DNA of 46,850 bases from an uncultured Prevotella sp. (lineage in GTDB: Bacteria > Bacteroidota > Bacteroidia > Bacteroidales > Bacteroidaceae): the NCBI GenBank assembly GCA_905210845.1, contig CAJLYG010000003.1:1-46850 (forward strand), in the 5' to 3' direction. Within the stretch, counting starts at the first letter, position 1; the number at the start of each line of letters is the position of its first letter. This document shows positions 25,813 to 34,761 of this stretch, piece after piece. The translations under genes and the position numbers were made by a program. The notes under the pieces were generated by a model. The model saw only the letters and a list, made by a program, of their open reading frames with translations, did no database searches and was not told the DNA's origin.

Positions 25813-26435
25813 CTAATTCTGTCTACAATCTCTAATTATCCTCGCCGGAACTCCACCTACCAAGCAATAAGGAGGTACATCTTTTGTTACAACGGCATTC
25901 GCAGCTATAACTGCTCCATCGCCGATGTTAACACCTGAAAGAATGCAAACTCGATCGCCGATCCAAACATTATTGCCAACGCGTACCCCCCCCGAATATA
26001 TAGTTCCCTTTGTACTGGGGGAAGTTGTAAGCTTTTAAAGTTTACAGTTCCGTGGTTGTTATCAGAGATATAACAGAATCGCCCCATAAGTACACCATCC
26101 CCTATGGATATAGAAAGGGCTGAAGTTAGATGACAGTACTCACCAATAAAAGAATTATCCCCTATTCTAATACTTGGTGAATAAGCTGTCTTACCATAGT
26201 TTGACCAACACTCAAGAATAGAATGTTTCCCAATTCCAGAATTATTTCCAATAAATACATGATCAGCTCCATGAAGCTGACAACCACGACCAATCATACT
26301 ATTGCAACCAATCGCGCCTACATAATGCCTTATCCAATGAGAATAGAGAATGTCCCATACATGCTGAATCATATTATGTAATCTCATTGGATAAAGCAAC
26401 AAAACTATATCTAAGAAGCTTCTTTTTTGTTTCAT
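25813..26435 (-). pseudogene. Hexapeptide acyltransferase, frameshifted at a G8 tract (OFF)
   Basis: The frame from the ATG at 26435 encodes a left-handed beta-helix acyltransferase (IGCNSMIGRG..., SDNNHGTVN with the catalytic-loop histidine) but leaves the family pattern right after ELYIRGG, at eight G residues (25986-25993), and stops at 25905 with an unrelated tail. Adding one G restores [51 protein letters not shown] and a stop at 25813, giving a normal 207-residue enzyme. Everything else in the gene is intact, so this is a contingency-type OFF state rather than decay. It aligns in layout with the intact gene at 14956-15570. A homopolymer base-calling error is the main alternative. Confidence 0.85.
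25986..25993 (-). repeat. G8 homopolymer (candidate phase-variation tract)
   Basis: Eight G on the coding strand, at the exact point where the acyltransferase reading frame is lost. A length of 9 or 6 puts the gene in frame. Slipped-strand mispairing at such tracts is a known ON/OFF switch for surface-glycan genes. Confidence 0.75.
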
Positions 26436-26628
26436 TCTTTCCTATATTAAGCCCTTACTTTACTATAATCTATTTTTTGATACATGATTTCTGTTAGACT
26501 TGAGAAATAAACCATTGAATACAACGTTCAGCCTTTGAAATCATTCGCCACAAATACCGCCAGTTTTTTCAGATACTCTTTTCAAACTTCAATTATTGGG
26601 GACCTTAGCAGAATTATCATTTCACCTA

Positions 26629-27740
26629 TTAAGTATATTTATTCTTTCTACCAGTTAGTAATTGGCAAATACGTGGGAAATGATTACTCAAAAAAACATA
26701 TATATAATAGCTAGCAATTGCTGTCGCCAACGGGATAAATAAATATAATGCTATTTTAAGCCATATTGAAGAATAAGAAATATGTAGGGTACTCAATATA
26801 ATCTCTATAGATTGAAGAATAAACATGTGAAATGCATATACGAAGAAAGAGCTATCGCCTAATTGCTTTGGAATACTCAAACCGTTCCTAGTGTATTTAA
26901 TAGTCAATCTAATTATTATCGCCATCATAATCAGGACAAATAACGGTTTAACCTGGCAGTAAAAATTTCGATGAGGATAATACAAAACCATTAGGACTAA
27001 GACTACTGGGAGAATTATATATGAAGCGATAGCATTAATGCATAATATAAATTTATCAGACGGACATTGAAAGATATCAGCAAGCAGAATCCCCCCCCTA
27101 AATTAAAGAAAAGTAAACTTTCTATACTTAATCCTGGTATTGGAGGCATAAGATTTAATAAATAACAAACTAATAATACACCCAGCAGACATCGACATAG
27201 AAATTTGTTCTTTATCAAAGGATAAAAAAATGGGGTTAAAACAACCATAACCATTAAGTCCCTAATGAACCAAAATGGCACATGAATAGGATAGGTGGAA
27301 TCGCGCATAGCCCAGAGCATCATTGGCTGGGTATAATCCTTTATCCAAAGGCATGCAGCCTGAAAACCTTCATGATGAAATATATGAAAGCCAGGTGGGA
27401 GAATATTAAATAGATAACGAACGATATTCCATATTAGATAAGGAATCATAAGTGTATAAAAACGACGATGGATCTTGCCTTTCCACACTTTCCAATTCCA
27501 TTTTTCTAAATTTTGATAGAACAGAAAACCTGATATTAAAAAAAATATTGGCACAGCTATTTGACATAGACCATACGAAATATAAACTCTAATGATATTA
27601 TAAAGACTATCAAATGTATAATAAGGAGATAATAGCTCATTTTCATTATTTATTTTAGCTCCAAAAAAGTGAACGTAAACGACCATAACCGCCAGGGGAA
27701 ACCTTAAATTGGAAATAGTTTTTGATATTATACTATCCAT
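26629..27740 (-). pseudogene. Membrane acyltransferase 3 (OafA/WecH-like), frameshifted at a G8 tract (OFF)
   Basis: The ATG at 27740 begins MDSIISKTISNLRFPLAVMV, with VYVHFFG and PIFFLISGFLFYQN helix motifs of acyltransferase family 3, then several hydrophobic segments. The frame is lost at eight G residues (27091-27098): as written it ends at 27015 with a non-family tail. With one extra G it reads LGGGILLADIFQCP and continues through MVLYYPHRNF to the stop at 26629, joining a separate open frame of 120 residues (26629-26991) that has the missing C-terminal helices. The restored protein is 370 residues, normal length. It would O-acylate the polysaccharide in the membrane. Confidence 0.85.
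27091..27098 (-). repeat. G8 homopolymer (candidate phase-variation tract)
   Basis: Eight G on the coding strand. Nine or six restore the full acyltransferase frame, seven gives an immediate stop. It is the second such tract, about 1.1 kb from the first and in the same operon. Confidence 0.75.
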
Positions 27741-27786
27741 TATGCTTTGCTAATCTAATTAATTTTGAAAAAAGTTATATAGTTAT

Positions 27787-28272
27787 TTAAATGTCCATCC
27801 GCACACGTGTGTCAATAGCTGAACTATAAAGTGTTTGCGTTACGCCAAGCATTACAGAAATAATGCCGAACTGATAAATCCAGTTGGCTGCCCCCATTCT
27901 ATCGTGAGGTATCACCAATTGTGTATTTACGAACCATAGCCCAATGGTCTCCAATACAATGAAAAGAACAATTGCTATGGCAATATGAATGGTCAATGTC
28001 GTGGAAAATGTATCTTTAAGTCGTTTCTCGTCACCTCGACCAAGTTCAAATGTGATAAAACGTGAGGTAGCACCAATCACGCACACTTGAATGACGCTAA
28101 ACATGCCAATGACACCCCAAACGACATTATTTATGCCATAGTCCTCTACGCCTAAAGTCCGCAATACCACACGCCCCGTAATAATAGACAGACCCAAGGA
28201 TATGAACATTCTAAAATAGAGGAACAATGTATTCTTCGCTATTCGCTGGTTACTTTCTTGCGTTGCTTGCAT
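27787..28272 (-). pseudogene. Truncated Wzx flippase (N-terminal fragment)
   Basis: The frame encodes 161 residues that match the first third of the intact flippase at 23287-24834 (QRIAKNTLFLYFRMF, DYGINNVVWGVIGMFSVIQV, RMGAANWIYQFGIISVMLG), and then stops after SSAIDTRVRMDI, a point where the intact homologue continues for more than 350 residues. The remaining part is absent downstream, where the acyltransferase gene follows after 46 bases, so this is a deletion remnant and not a frameshift. It is the first recognisable gene of the minus-strand polysaccharide operon and its start region carries a promoter element, so the fragment may still be transcribed and translated. Confidence 0.8.
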
Positions 28273-28288
28273 AGATAAGATTGTTATC

Positions 28289-28296
28289 CAAAGTTA
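28289..28296 (-). promoter_or_regulatory. -7 element at the head of the polysaccharide operon
   Basis: On the minus strand TAACTTTG fits the TAnnTTTG consensus. Initiation would be about 10 bases before the ATG at 28272. The -33 box is not recognisable at normal spacing. It is the only good candidate for the promoter driving the 28-9 kb gene block. Confidence 0.4.
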
Positions 28297-28512
28297 TAAT
28301 CACTACATTCTACGACTTGCATGGGTATATCCATATGGAAAGGAGCAAGGAAAAACTAAGATACAGTAAAAGAAAGCATTACAAACCAAATTCTCTATTT
28401 TACCTATATACACATACCCACAAATACTGGACATTTCCATTTTATTATGCTTCATATATCGAAACCTTACTGGAGTCTTCTTTATAAATGATAATATTTA
28501 TAGGACTATGAA

Positions 28513-28674
28513 TTATTCAAAATTTAAGAGAATTGTATTTATAATGACATTAAGTGCTTGATCATATGTAAGTCCAGATCTAGGCATCCCTGCTCTCATT
28601 ACTGGTACATAGTATTCCAATCCTTGCCCGCTTTTATCCACAAATTTTAATAAAGATTTAATAGTACTTATCAC
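28513..28674 (-). CDS. Small ORF downstream of the Lamassu-like pair
   Basis: A GTG-started open frame of 53 codons, 23 bases after the Rad50-like ATPase stop on the same strand. The translation begins VISTIKSLLKFVDKSGQGLEY and ends NVIINTILLNFE; it has an amphipathic N-terminal helix and no recognisable motif. An in-frame stop lies two codons before the GTG, so there is no longer version. Lamassu loci often carry a third small gene (lmuC), but this is much shorter than known LmuC and I do not assign it. It could be noncoding. Between it and 28272 nothing else is visible. Confidence 0.3.
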   Translation of the reverse strand: MISTIKSLLKFVDKSGQGLEYYVPVMRAGMPRSGLTYDQALNVIINTILLNFE

Positions 28675-28697
28675 AGTTTACTCAACACTCTCAAAAA

Positions 28698-30377
28698 TTA
28701 ATTTTCTAACCTAAAATTTTTAACCAATAAATTTTCTACTTCATACTTTACAGACATGAATTCATCCGAGTTCAATACGTTTTTGTCCGAACTTAAATGA
28801 ATATATTGTGCACCAGATATATTTCCTACGTGTTCATCTTCTGTTAAGGAAATTACTAATTGGCTATCTATTGGTCGATTTTCAATAATGAATTTCAATA
28901 TTTTATTTAGACTTTCTTGTTCTATTCCATTCTGTTTGGGACCATCAATTACTAAAGGGGCAATAATAGGACAAGTCCTTCGGCTCATAACGGAAAGCAA
29001 GGCATAATTGTAGGCCATTATGTATTTAGGGACATTAGAACCAGAAATATTAATCTTCCCATTAATCAAAAACTTTATAGGCTTGTCTCTCTTAATACCA
29101 AACTTCATCAAAGCAATATTTACGTTATTGCTAAATTCTTGTTGGATATCTTTTCTTCTATCTTCTTTGCGTTCGATCTTTATTGTCCCTTCTAATGATA
29201 ATAACTCTGTGGCTAACTTTTGCAATTGAGTGGACATATCCATACATTTTTCTTTAATTAAATGTTCTATCTCTTCTTTAACACGTATCTCCAAATAATC
29301 TTTCAGACTAAGGTCTTCTTGTTTTTTACTTAATAAATTCTGGATATCATTAATTTTATCCGAAATTTCTTTTGATAAATTTAACTTTTGGCATAATTCT
29401 TTCTTGACTTCATCAAGCCTCTTGTCATTTTCAATAAGACGATCTATACATTCATCTCTATCGTGAAGATATTGAAATCTTGATGATTCATCATTATCAA
29501 TTTCTGCACCACACATAGGGCATCTCATAACATCTTCTCTATTTAAAGCAAATTTATAATCTTTCTCTATCTCATCTATATTATTGTGAAGCTTTTGGAT
29601 ACTAAATTCTAGCGAATATTTTTCACCATTGAGTTTTTCTATTCTCTTCAGTAATTCTATCCTATTTGAATTTAAGTCATTTAAATCATTTAAGAGCTCT
29701 TCAATTCCCTCTTTAAAGCGATTCTCATCTATACAAAGTAAAGGTATATCCTTGAATTTCTTTATATATAGATCTAAAAGGCACCGATTCTGGTTAAGTT
29801 CAATCTGTATTACTTTCTTTTTGTCAATAATTTTTTCTCGCTTTGAATATAAATTCAAATAGTCATCTGAGATTATTGTTGTATGTAACCTTAAAGTAGT
29901 AAGTTTACTAGGCAATTTTCCGAAAGATTCGAAGGGTTGTGACCATCCTGAGTCTTGATCTAAGTAAAAAGGAATAAATAATGAATTAGTGTTTAAAACA
30001 CTTTTGTCAATATCGCTTGATAAATTAATGCTCAAATAAAATCTGAAAATATTAGATATCTCATCTTGGCTTTTTGTATGTAAAATACATTTTTCATCTG
30101 AAGTAAACAGATAATAGTCATTACCCATTCTAATAGATTGAAAGCTTACATTATTTATTGAAAATTTTAACAATGTTATTATATTATCAAATAACCATCC
30201 TGGTGCTATTTGCCTTATGCTGCATCCTAAAGCAAAATATAATGACTTTAAGACGCAAGATTTCCCTGATTCGTTTTCTCCTTTGACTATTATAGTTCTA
30301 TAATTTAAATTAATCCTTCTTGCTGTCTTCCTTTTGTAGGAGAGGAATAGTATCTCTTTGAATTGTACTCTTTTCAT
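28698..30377 (-). CDS. Rad50/SMC-like ATPase, LmuB-like
   Basis: A 559-residue ATPase with Walker A GENESGKSC at residues 33-41, long coiled-coil arms rich in K/E/L (about residues 180-280 and 300-400), and between them a zinc-hook-like CPMC (C286 and C289, followed by GAEIDND). The C-terminal lobe has the Walker B region LVIDGPKQNGIEQES (D478) and the VISLTEDEH switch strand. This is the architecture of LmuB, the SMC-like sensor of Lamassu defence systems, and of DUF3732-type partners of ABC-3C systems. It lies 56 bases after the nuclease gene on the same strand. It probably senses replication-linked or foreign DNA structures and releases the nuclease, known for Lamassu and inferred here. 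Confidence 0.7.
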   Translation of the reverse strand: MKRVQFKEILFLSYKRKTARRINLNYRTIIVKGENESGKSCVLKSLYFALGCSIRQIAPGWLFDNIITLLKFSINNVSFQSIRMGNDYYLFTSDEKCILHTKSQDEISNIFRFYLSINLSSDIDKSVLNTNSLFIPFYLDQDSGWSQPFESFGKLPSKLTTLRLHTTIISDDYLNLYSKREKIIDKKKVIQIELNQNRCLLDLYIKKFKDIPLLCIDENRFKEGIEELLNDLNDLNSNRIELLKRIEKLNGEKYSLEFSIQKLHNNIDEIEKDYKFALNREDVMRCPMCGAEIDNDESSRFQYLHDRDECIDRLIENDKRLDEVKKELCQKLNLSKEISDKINDIQNLLSKKQEDLSLKDYLEIRVKEEIEHLIKEKCMDMSTQLQKLATELLSLEGTIKIERKEDRRKDIQQEFSNNVNIALMKFGIKRDKPIKFLINGKINISGSNVPKYIMAYNYALLSVMSRRTCPIIAPLVIDGPKQNGIEQESLNKILKFIIENRPIDSQLVISLTEDEHVGNISGAQYIHLSSDKNVLNSDEFMSVKYEVENLLVKNFRLEN

Positions 30378-30433
30378 ACCTTTTTGTTCTTAGATTTCTG
30401 ATAAAGACTTTTAAGTCTCCTTTTCTTTTCAAT

Positions 30434-31567
30434 TTATTTTGCATAATAGTACATACATAAACCTAATATTAGTTCATCACCAAATTGTAACGGATCTGTA
30501 TATCCGCTCTTTACAATTTGAAATATTTTTTGAGAAAAGTCATAAAATGTATCATTGGAATCGCTATCAGACAATTGCGCAATTGCATTTGAAATTTTTC
30601 CTTTAAGATATATCAATTCAGAGTTATTATAGTCATACAATAAACTTTGAATATTTTCCTTAATAACATGCAAAAATTTCCTTTTTTTATTAAAGCTTAC
30701 TCCTGACCTATCAAGTTGATTTGATATCTCATTGACAACAATTATAAAATCTTTGTTATCTGCAATTGATTTTATATGGCCTCTAAATGATTTACGTGTT
30801 ATAGATTTTCTATTTTCTAAGATATTATCTTCGGTAATAATGTCTTCTTTATTTTGCTTTCTTTCTATTTCATTAATTAAATGCTCGTAAAGGGTATCTA
30901 CTGAAATTGTTGCATCGGATAGATTCATATTACTTATGAATTCACCAATTAAGCCCTTTAAGGTTGGAATATACAAATCAGCTTTTACAGAGAGCTCATG
31001 TTGCTTAACAAAAAAATTATCAAAGGCTTTTTTATTAATATCAGGTAACTCCTTACAAATCTTGTCCTTTGCTATTTTTTGTTTATCCTTACTAAAATCA
31101 GCGAAATTTAGTTCATCGTCTTTTGGTCCTTTTTTCTCTTTTGCATTTCTATCATTGCTCTTCTTGTCAAATTGAGACTGAGGAAAATAAGAGTTCGTTA
31201 CAAAGTAATATCTTCTCGCATTATTAAAATCTATTGAATGTTTTAATAATTTACCAAGTATAGAATGAATTGTATTCTCATTCTTAGACATACTCGAAGA
31301 ACATAATTCAGACATGGTCCAAGTTGCACCATCTCTTGACTTTATTTGATAGAAATCAATATTTCTTTCTTTTATTGATTTATCAACCACTATAACATCT
31401 TCATGATAATCTAATATAATAGAAAAATCTTTCCCTTCCTTATCTAATTCCAGAAGCTTGTTTAATGCCCAATGCTTTTGATAACCAAACCGATTAGAAG
31501 CCATTGAGCCAGAATTTTCATCTGGCTTTTTATTAACTAATTCACGAATCGAACTTTCTTGTTCCAT
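30434..31567 (-). CDS. DUF4297/Cap4-type nuclease, LmuA-like
   Basis: A 377-residue protein whose N-terminus fits the DUF4297 (Cap4-type) endonuclease: FGYQKHWALNKLLEL, then ILDYHEDVIVVD with D57, then IDFYQIKSRDGATW with the Q74-x-K76 catalytic pair, a PD-(D/E)xK variant. The C-terminal half is helical and charged, lacking recognised domains, as in LmuA where it binds the ATPase. Together with the downstream Rad50-like gene the pair resembles a Lamassu-Cap4 system, in which the nuclease is held inactive by the SMC-like complex and degrades DNA when infection is sensed. It has no recognisable promoter; the upstream side is occupied by the decayed transposase. Confidence 0.72.
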   Translation of the reverse strand: MEQESSIRELVNKKPDENSGSMASNRFGYQKHWALNKLLELDKEGKDFSIILDYHEDVIVVDKSIKERNIDFYQIKSRDGATWTMSELCSSSMSKNENTIHSILGKLLKHSIDFNNARRYYFVTNSYFPQSQFDKKSNDRNAKEKKGPKDDELNFADFSKDKQKIAKDKICKELPDINKKAFDNFFVKQHELSVKADLYIPTLKGLIGEFISNMNLSDATISVDTLYEHLINEIERKQNKEDIITEDNILENRKSITRKSFRGHIKSIADNKDFIIVVNEISNQLDRSGVSFNKKRKFLHVIKENIQSLLYDYNNSELIYLKGKISNAIAQLSDSDSNDTFYDFSQKIFQIVKSGYTDPLQFGDELILGLCMYYYAK

Positions 31568-31669
31568 TTAATATAACCTCTTATTTCACCTATTATTGAT
31601 TTTTAGCCGTAAGTATCTAGTAGGCTATCTCTTAAGCATGGCATTTCCTGACTTCGTCATTGCGTCACC

Positions 31670-32760
31670 CTAAATACCCAAATAGTCAAAAAGAGGCTTT
31701 AATGACTGTTGGGCAGGGGTCAGCATCATTGTCTTGCTGATGATTTTGTTATTTAGTGGTAGTCTCAAGCGTATAGTTGTGATGGTTTTCGCAATTTTCA
31801 ATACAGCATCTACACTCCTTCCCATCTTTATCTCATGAATGATACGCTCAAGCTCCTTGTAGACCTTATATGCTATAAAGCACAAGCACACATGTGCCTC
31901 GATACGTCTTTCCGTGAAGTGAAATACTGGACGTGTCTCCAAGGTTCCTTTGGTTATCCGAAAGGCTCGTTCCACTACCCAAAGTCTATATTGAGAGACA
32001 ACCTCAGACGCTGGAATGTCGGTGTTGGTCACATAGCCTTTTAGACCGTCCCACATCTCGTCTTCTGCAATTTTCACCTCACTTATGCTTACCTTACATC
32101 GTTCTCAATTTTGAGAAACTTACTATATTCACGCTTGCTGATCTTGTCTTTGGTGATTCTGCCTGTAGCATATGCCTTACGAAGTCTCTCTATGCCCTTA
32201 TTGCGATTATAAGCATCCTTTGCAGCGCGCTTGGAACTGTAGGTTACTATGAGTCTGTCGCCATTGTCAAGCTTATGCTCATAAAATACGTTATCAACGT
32301 GTGCCAGTGTCTTTATCCATTCAAGGATATCACTTTTCTGCTTCTTGATTCTTCCTCCTACGATGAACTTGTAGCCACCATTTCGAAGCAATTCTATGTT
32401 TCGGCTGATCATGAAGCCAGAGTCGGCAACGACAATGAAGTCACCGAGGTTGAAGCACTGCTTGAAGTCATCTATTAGCGGTATCATGGTATAGCTCTCG
32501 TACTGAACTCCGTTGAATAACGAATATGACAAAGGATATCCGTTCTCGCATACCAGCAGACCCAAAATTATCTGAATCTCAGCAGTCTTTCCATCCTTGG
32601 AGAATCCAGGTGTGCGTAGTACATCTTCTTGAAAACACTCAAAATACAGCGATGTGACATCATAGAATAGCATCTCAACACGACCTCCCAAAACTGAGAA
32701 AGTGTGGTGTACACTTATCCTCTGAGCCAGTTCCTCATATTGTTTCGATTGATTCCAACA
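31670..32760 (-). pseudogene. Decayed IS1634-type transposase
   Basis: Two adjacent frames (32089-32691 and 31670-32077) give the C-terminal two thirds of an IS1634/IS4-type DDE transposase: GGRVEMLFYDVTSLYFE with the first catalytic D, FIVVADSGFMIS with the second, and WVVERAFRITKGTLETRPV with the glutamate region (YREK-like). They are out of phase; one added base near 32090 rejoins KIENDVR with SISEVKIAEDEMWDGLKGY, so a single deletion broke the gene. The frame is open upstream only to 32760 (YEELAQRISVHH), so about the first 200 residues are missing. No terminal inverted repeats were recognised. It is an old remnant between two defence genes. Confidence 0.8.
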
Positions 32761-32776
32761 TCATTTGCTAAAACTT

Positions 32777-33160
32777 TCATGGAAGTGATTCTGGCGAATA
32801 ATTAAGTATATCGTAGAGACAAAGTAATCGCCTGTTACTGGATTTTAATATATCTCTGCTAGCACACAGTCGTTTTAAATAATTTTTAGTAAATTCCAAG
32901 GGTATCTGACGTTTTCTAACGGCATAAAACACGGCTCCATCCTTATATGAACTACTAATGGAATCATCATTTAATATATCTTCAATACTTTGATGAGTAT
33001 TGGCTCTTGGTTGAACTTTACTTATATAATTTCTTATATTATTCACTTCATTTGATTTTAACCTCTCAATATCAGTTATTTCTTTACAAACAGTAGAAAA
33101 TCCAAACACAGGAAAATATTGATTGCTACTGATTTTTTGCTTATTTAACAGGGTAATCAT
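32777..33160 (-). pseudogene. 3' fragment of SIR2-domain gene, cut off by IS66
   Basis: A frame of 127 codons beginning MITLLNKQKISSN and ending in SPESLP at a TGA at 32777. It is the C-terminal part of the SIR2 gene. Its ATG lies within the left 8-bp target duplication of the IS66 element, and removing the IS plus one duplication fuses it in frame to the SIR2 part, giving KEANSAMITLLNKQ. On its own it has no recognisable domain; it is basic with a helical end (FTKNYLKRLCASRDILKSSN). It lacks a promoter unless the IS supplies one, so it is probably not functional. Confidence 0.75.
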
Positions 33161-33165
33161 AGCTG
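33158..33165. repeat. Left 8-bp target site duplication of IS66 (CATAGCTG)
   Basis: Identical to 34762-34769. IS66-family elements generate 8-bp duplications, so this fixes the insertion boundaries and shows it is recent enough to be unmutated. Confidence 0.9.
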
Positions 33166-34761
33166 GTAACTATTTAGCGGTAGTGTCCAGTCAATACTTT
33201 CTCTTCAAAAATCTTATAAAAGGCTATCATAAATCGCTTGTTTTTCTTGCGTATTTGAGATATTTTTTGTACCTTTATACCTATGAAAGAGCAAGTTACG
33301 GACATATCAAAAGTATTGCAAGACATGACGGAAGAGATGCGGCTGATGCGGGAAACCATCAATCAGCAGTATGCCGAGATTGTCAAATTGAACCGTAACA
33401 TAGATGCCCTGAATCTCCAAATCCGCAAGAAAGACAAAGAAATCGAGAAGTTGCTGGAGCGCTTGTCTAAGTATGAAAATCCTGACAAGAACTCTAACAA
33501 CAGCAGCACACCACCAAGCAAGGAGCGTATGGAGGATGAGATTGTCAGGCGGACGAGGACACTCCGTAAGCCAAGCGGTAGGAAGCCCGGAGGACAAAGC
33601 GGACATGAGGGGCACAAACTGTCTTGTTCTTCCATGCCGGACGTGGTGATTGATGACATACCCGGCTATTGCACCCGTTGCGGAGAATCTTTGGCGGATG
33701 CAGAACGTGTGCTTGATTATGTGACGCAGGTTGTTTCTATTCCAGAATTGAAGCCGGTAATCAAGGAAATCCGAAACTATGTGATGGTGTGCAAGAATTG
33801 CGGTGAACGTATTCGGACGGCACCGAGACGGCGGTCAAACGACGTGGTATATGATTCGAGCGTAAAGGCTCTGGTGGTTTACCTGAGTGTCGTACAGTTC
33901 CTGCCATACGGTCGTATAGCAAGTTTCTTGCGTGAGGTATTTGGTCTCACTCCGAGCGAAGGCTCGCTGGTGAACTGGGTGAATGAGGCAAAGAGAAATG
34001 CGCAGCCTGTTATTGACAAGATTAAGGAATATATCATGTCATCAGCAGTTGTCGGTTTCGATGAGAGCGGCTTGTACTGCAACAAAAAGCTCGACTGGGC
34101 TTGGATAGCACAGACCGTTTATTACACACTGCTTTTCCGTGCTGACGGAAGAGGCTCGAAGGTGTTGACAGACAAGTTTGGTGACAGCCTGGAACGGATG
34201 ACTGCCGTGACGGACCGCCATAGTGCGTACTTTACACTCCACTTCCTCAATCATCAGGTCTGCCTTGCACACTTGCTTCGCGAACTGCAATATCTCTCAG
34301 AGTTGAACACCGGGCAAGACTGGTCCAAAAAAGTAACCAATCTGTTCCGTGAGGCCATTCACGAAAGGAATACCAATCCGAGCAACATTATAGACAAGGT
34401 GTCATGGACCCGGCGTTTGGACAATCTGCTCAAACAGAATATAGACCGGCTTGGTCAAAAGTTCATTACGTTCAAAAAGGGCTTGGTCAAATGCAGAGAC
34501 TACATTTTCAGTTTTCTTGAAAATCCGATGATACCATCAGACAATAATGGAAGCGAGCGGGGAATACGCAAACTGAAAATCAAACTGAAGAACTCCTGCA
34601 CGTTTCGTTCAGACTTCGGGGCGGACGCTTTCCTCGAACTTCATTCGGTCGTTGAAACAGCCAAGAAGCACAACAAAACTCCTTATCATGCAATTCAAGC
34701 CTTATTTGAGGCTTGATGAATTGGCATATTCTGTACCTAACGATTATCGCTGAATAGTTAC
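33166..34761 (+). mobile_element. IS66-family insertion sequence, single transposase gene
   Basis: A 1596-bp element. Its ends are imperfect inverted repeats starting with GTAA, as usual for IS66: left GTAACTATTTAGCG and right (reverse complement) GTAACTATTCAGCG, 13 of 14 identical. The flanks are the perfect 8-bp duplication CATAGCTG. It carries only the transposase gene on the plus strand and no TnpA or TnpB accessory genes, like the compact IS66 elements of Bacteroidota. It interrupts a minus-strand SIR2 gene in the opposite orientation. Confidence 0.92.
33283..34716 (+). CDS. IS66 family transposase (TnpC)
   Basis: A 477-residue IS66 transposase. Order of domains: an N-terminal coiled coil (residues 20-70, leucine-zipper-like), the IS66 DNA-binding linker with NSNNSSTPPSKE and GRKPGGQSGHEGHKL, a zinc-finger-like region (CTRCGESL, CKNCGERI), and a DDE catalytic domain with D260 in VVGFDESG, D311 in VTDRHSAYF and E425 in NGSERGIRKLKIK. 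Complete and without frameshift, so the element is probably still active. The C-terminus FEA ends 45 bases before the right IS end. Its start is 117 bases from the left IS end, where a promoter is expected. Confidence 0.95.
   Translation: MKEQVTDISKVLQDMTEEMRLMRETINQQYAEIVKLNRNIDALNLQIRKKDKEIEKLLERLSKYENPDKNSNNSSTPPSKERMEDEIVRRTRTLRKPSGRKPGGQSGHEGHKLSCSSMPDVVIDDIPGYCTRCGESLADAERVLDYVTQVVSIPELKPVIKEIRNYVMVCKNCGERIRTAPRRRSNDVVYDSSVKALVVYLSVVQFLPYGRIASFLREVFGLTPSEGSLVNWVNEAKRNAQPVIDKIKEYIMSSAVVGFDESGLYCNKKLDWAWIAQTVYYTLLFRADGRGSKVLTDKFGDSLERMTAVTDRHSAYFTLHFLNHQVCLAHLLRELQYLSELNTGQDWSKKVTNLFREAIHERNTNPSNIIDKVSWTRRLDNLLKQNIDRLGQKFITFKKGLVKCRDYIFSFLENPMIPSDNNGSERGIRKLKIKLKNSCTFRSDFGADAFLELHSVVETAKKHNKTPYHAIQALFEA

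Noticed and set aside
28513..28674. Calling the small ORF LmuC
   Set aside because: Much shorter than known LmuC and no motif; kept only as an unassigned ORF.
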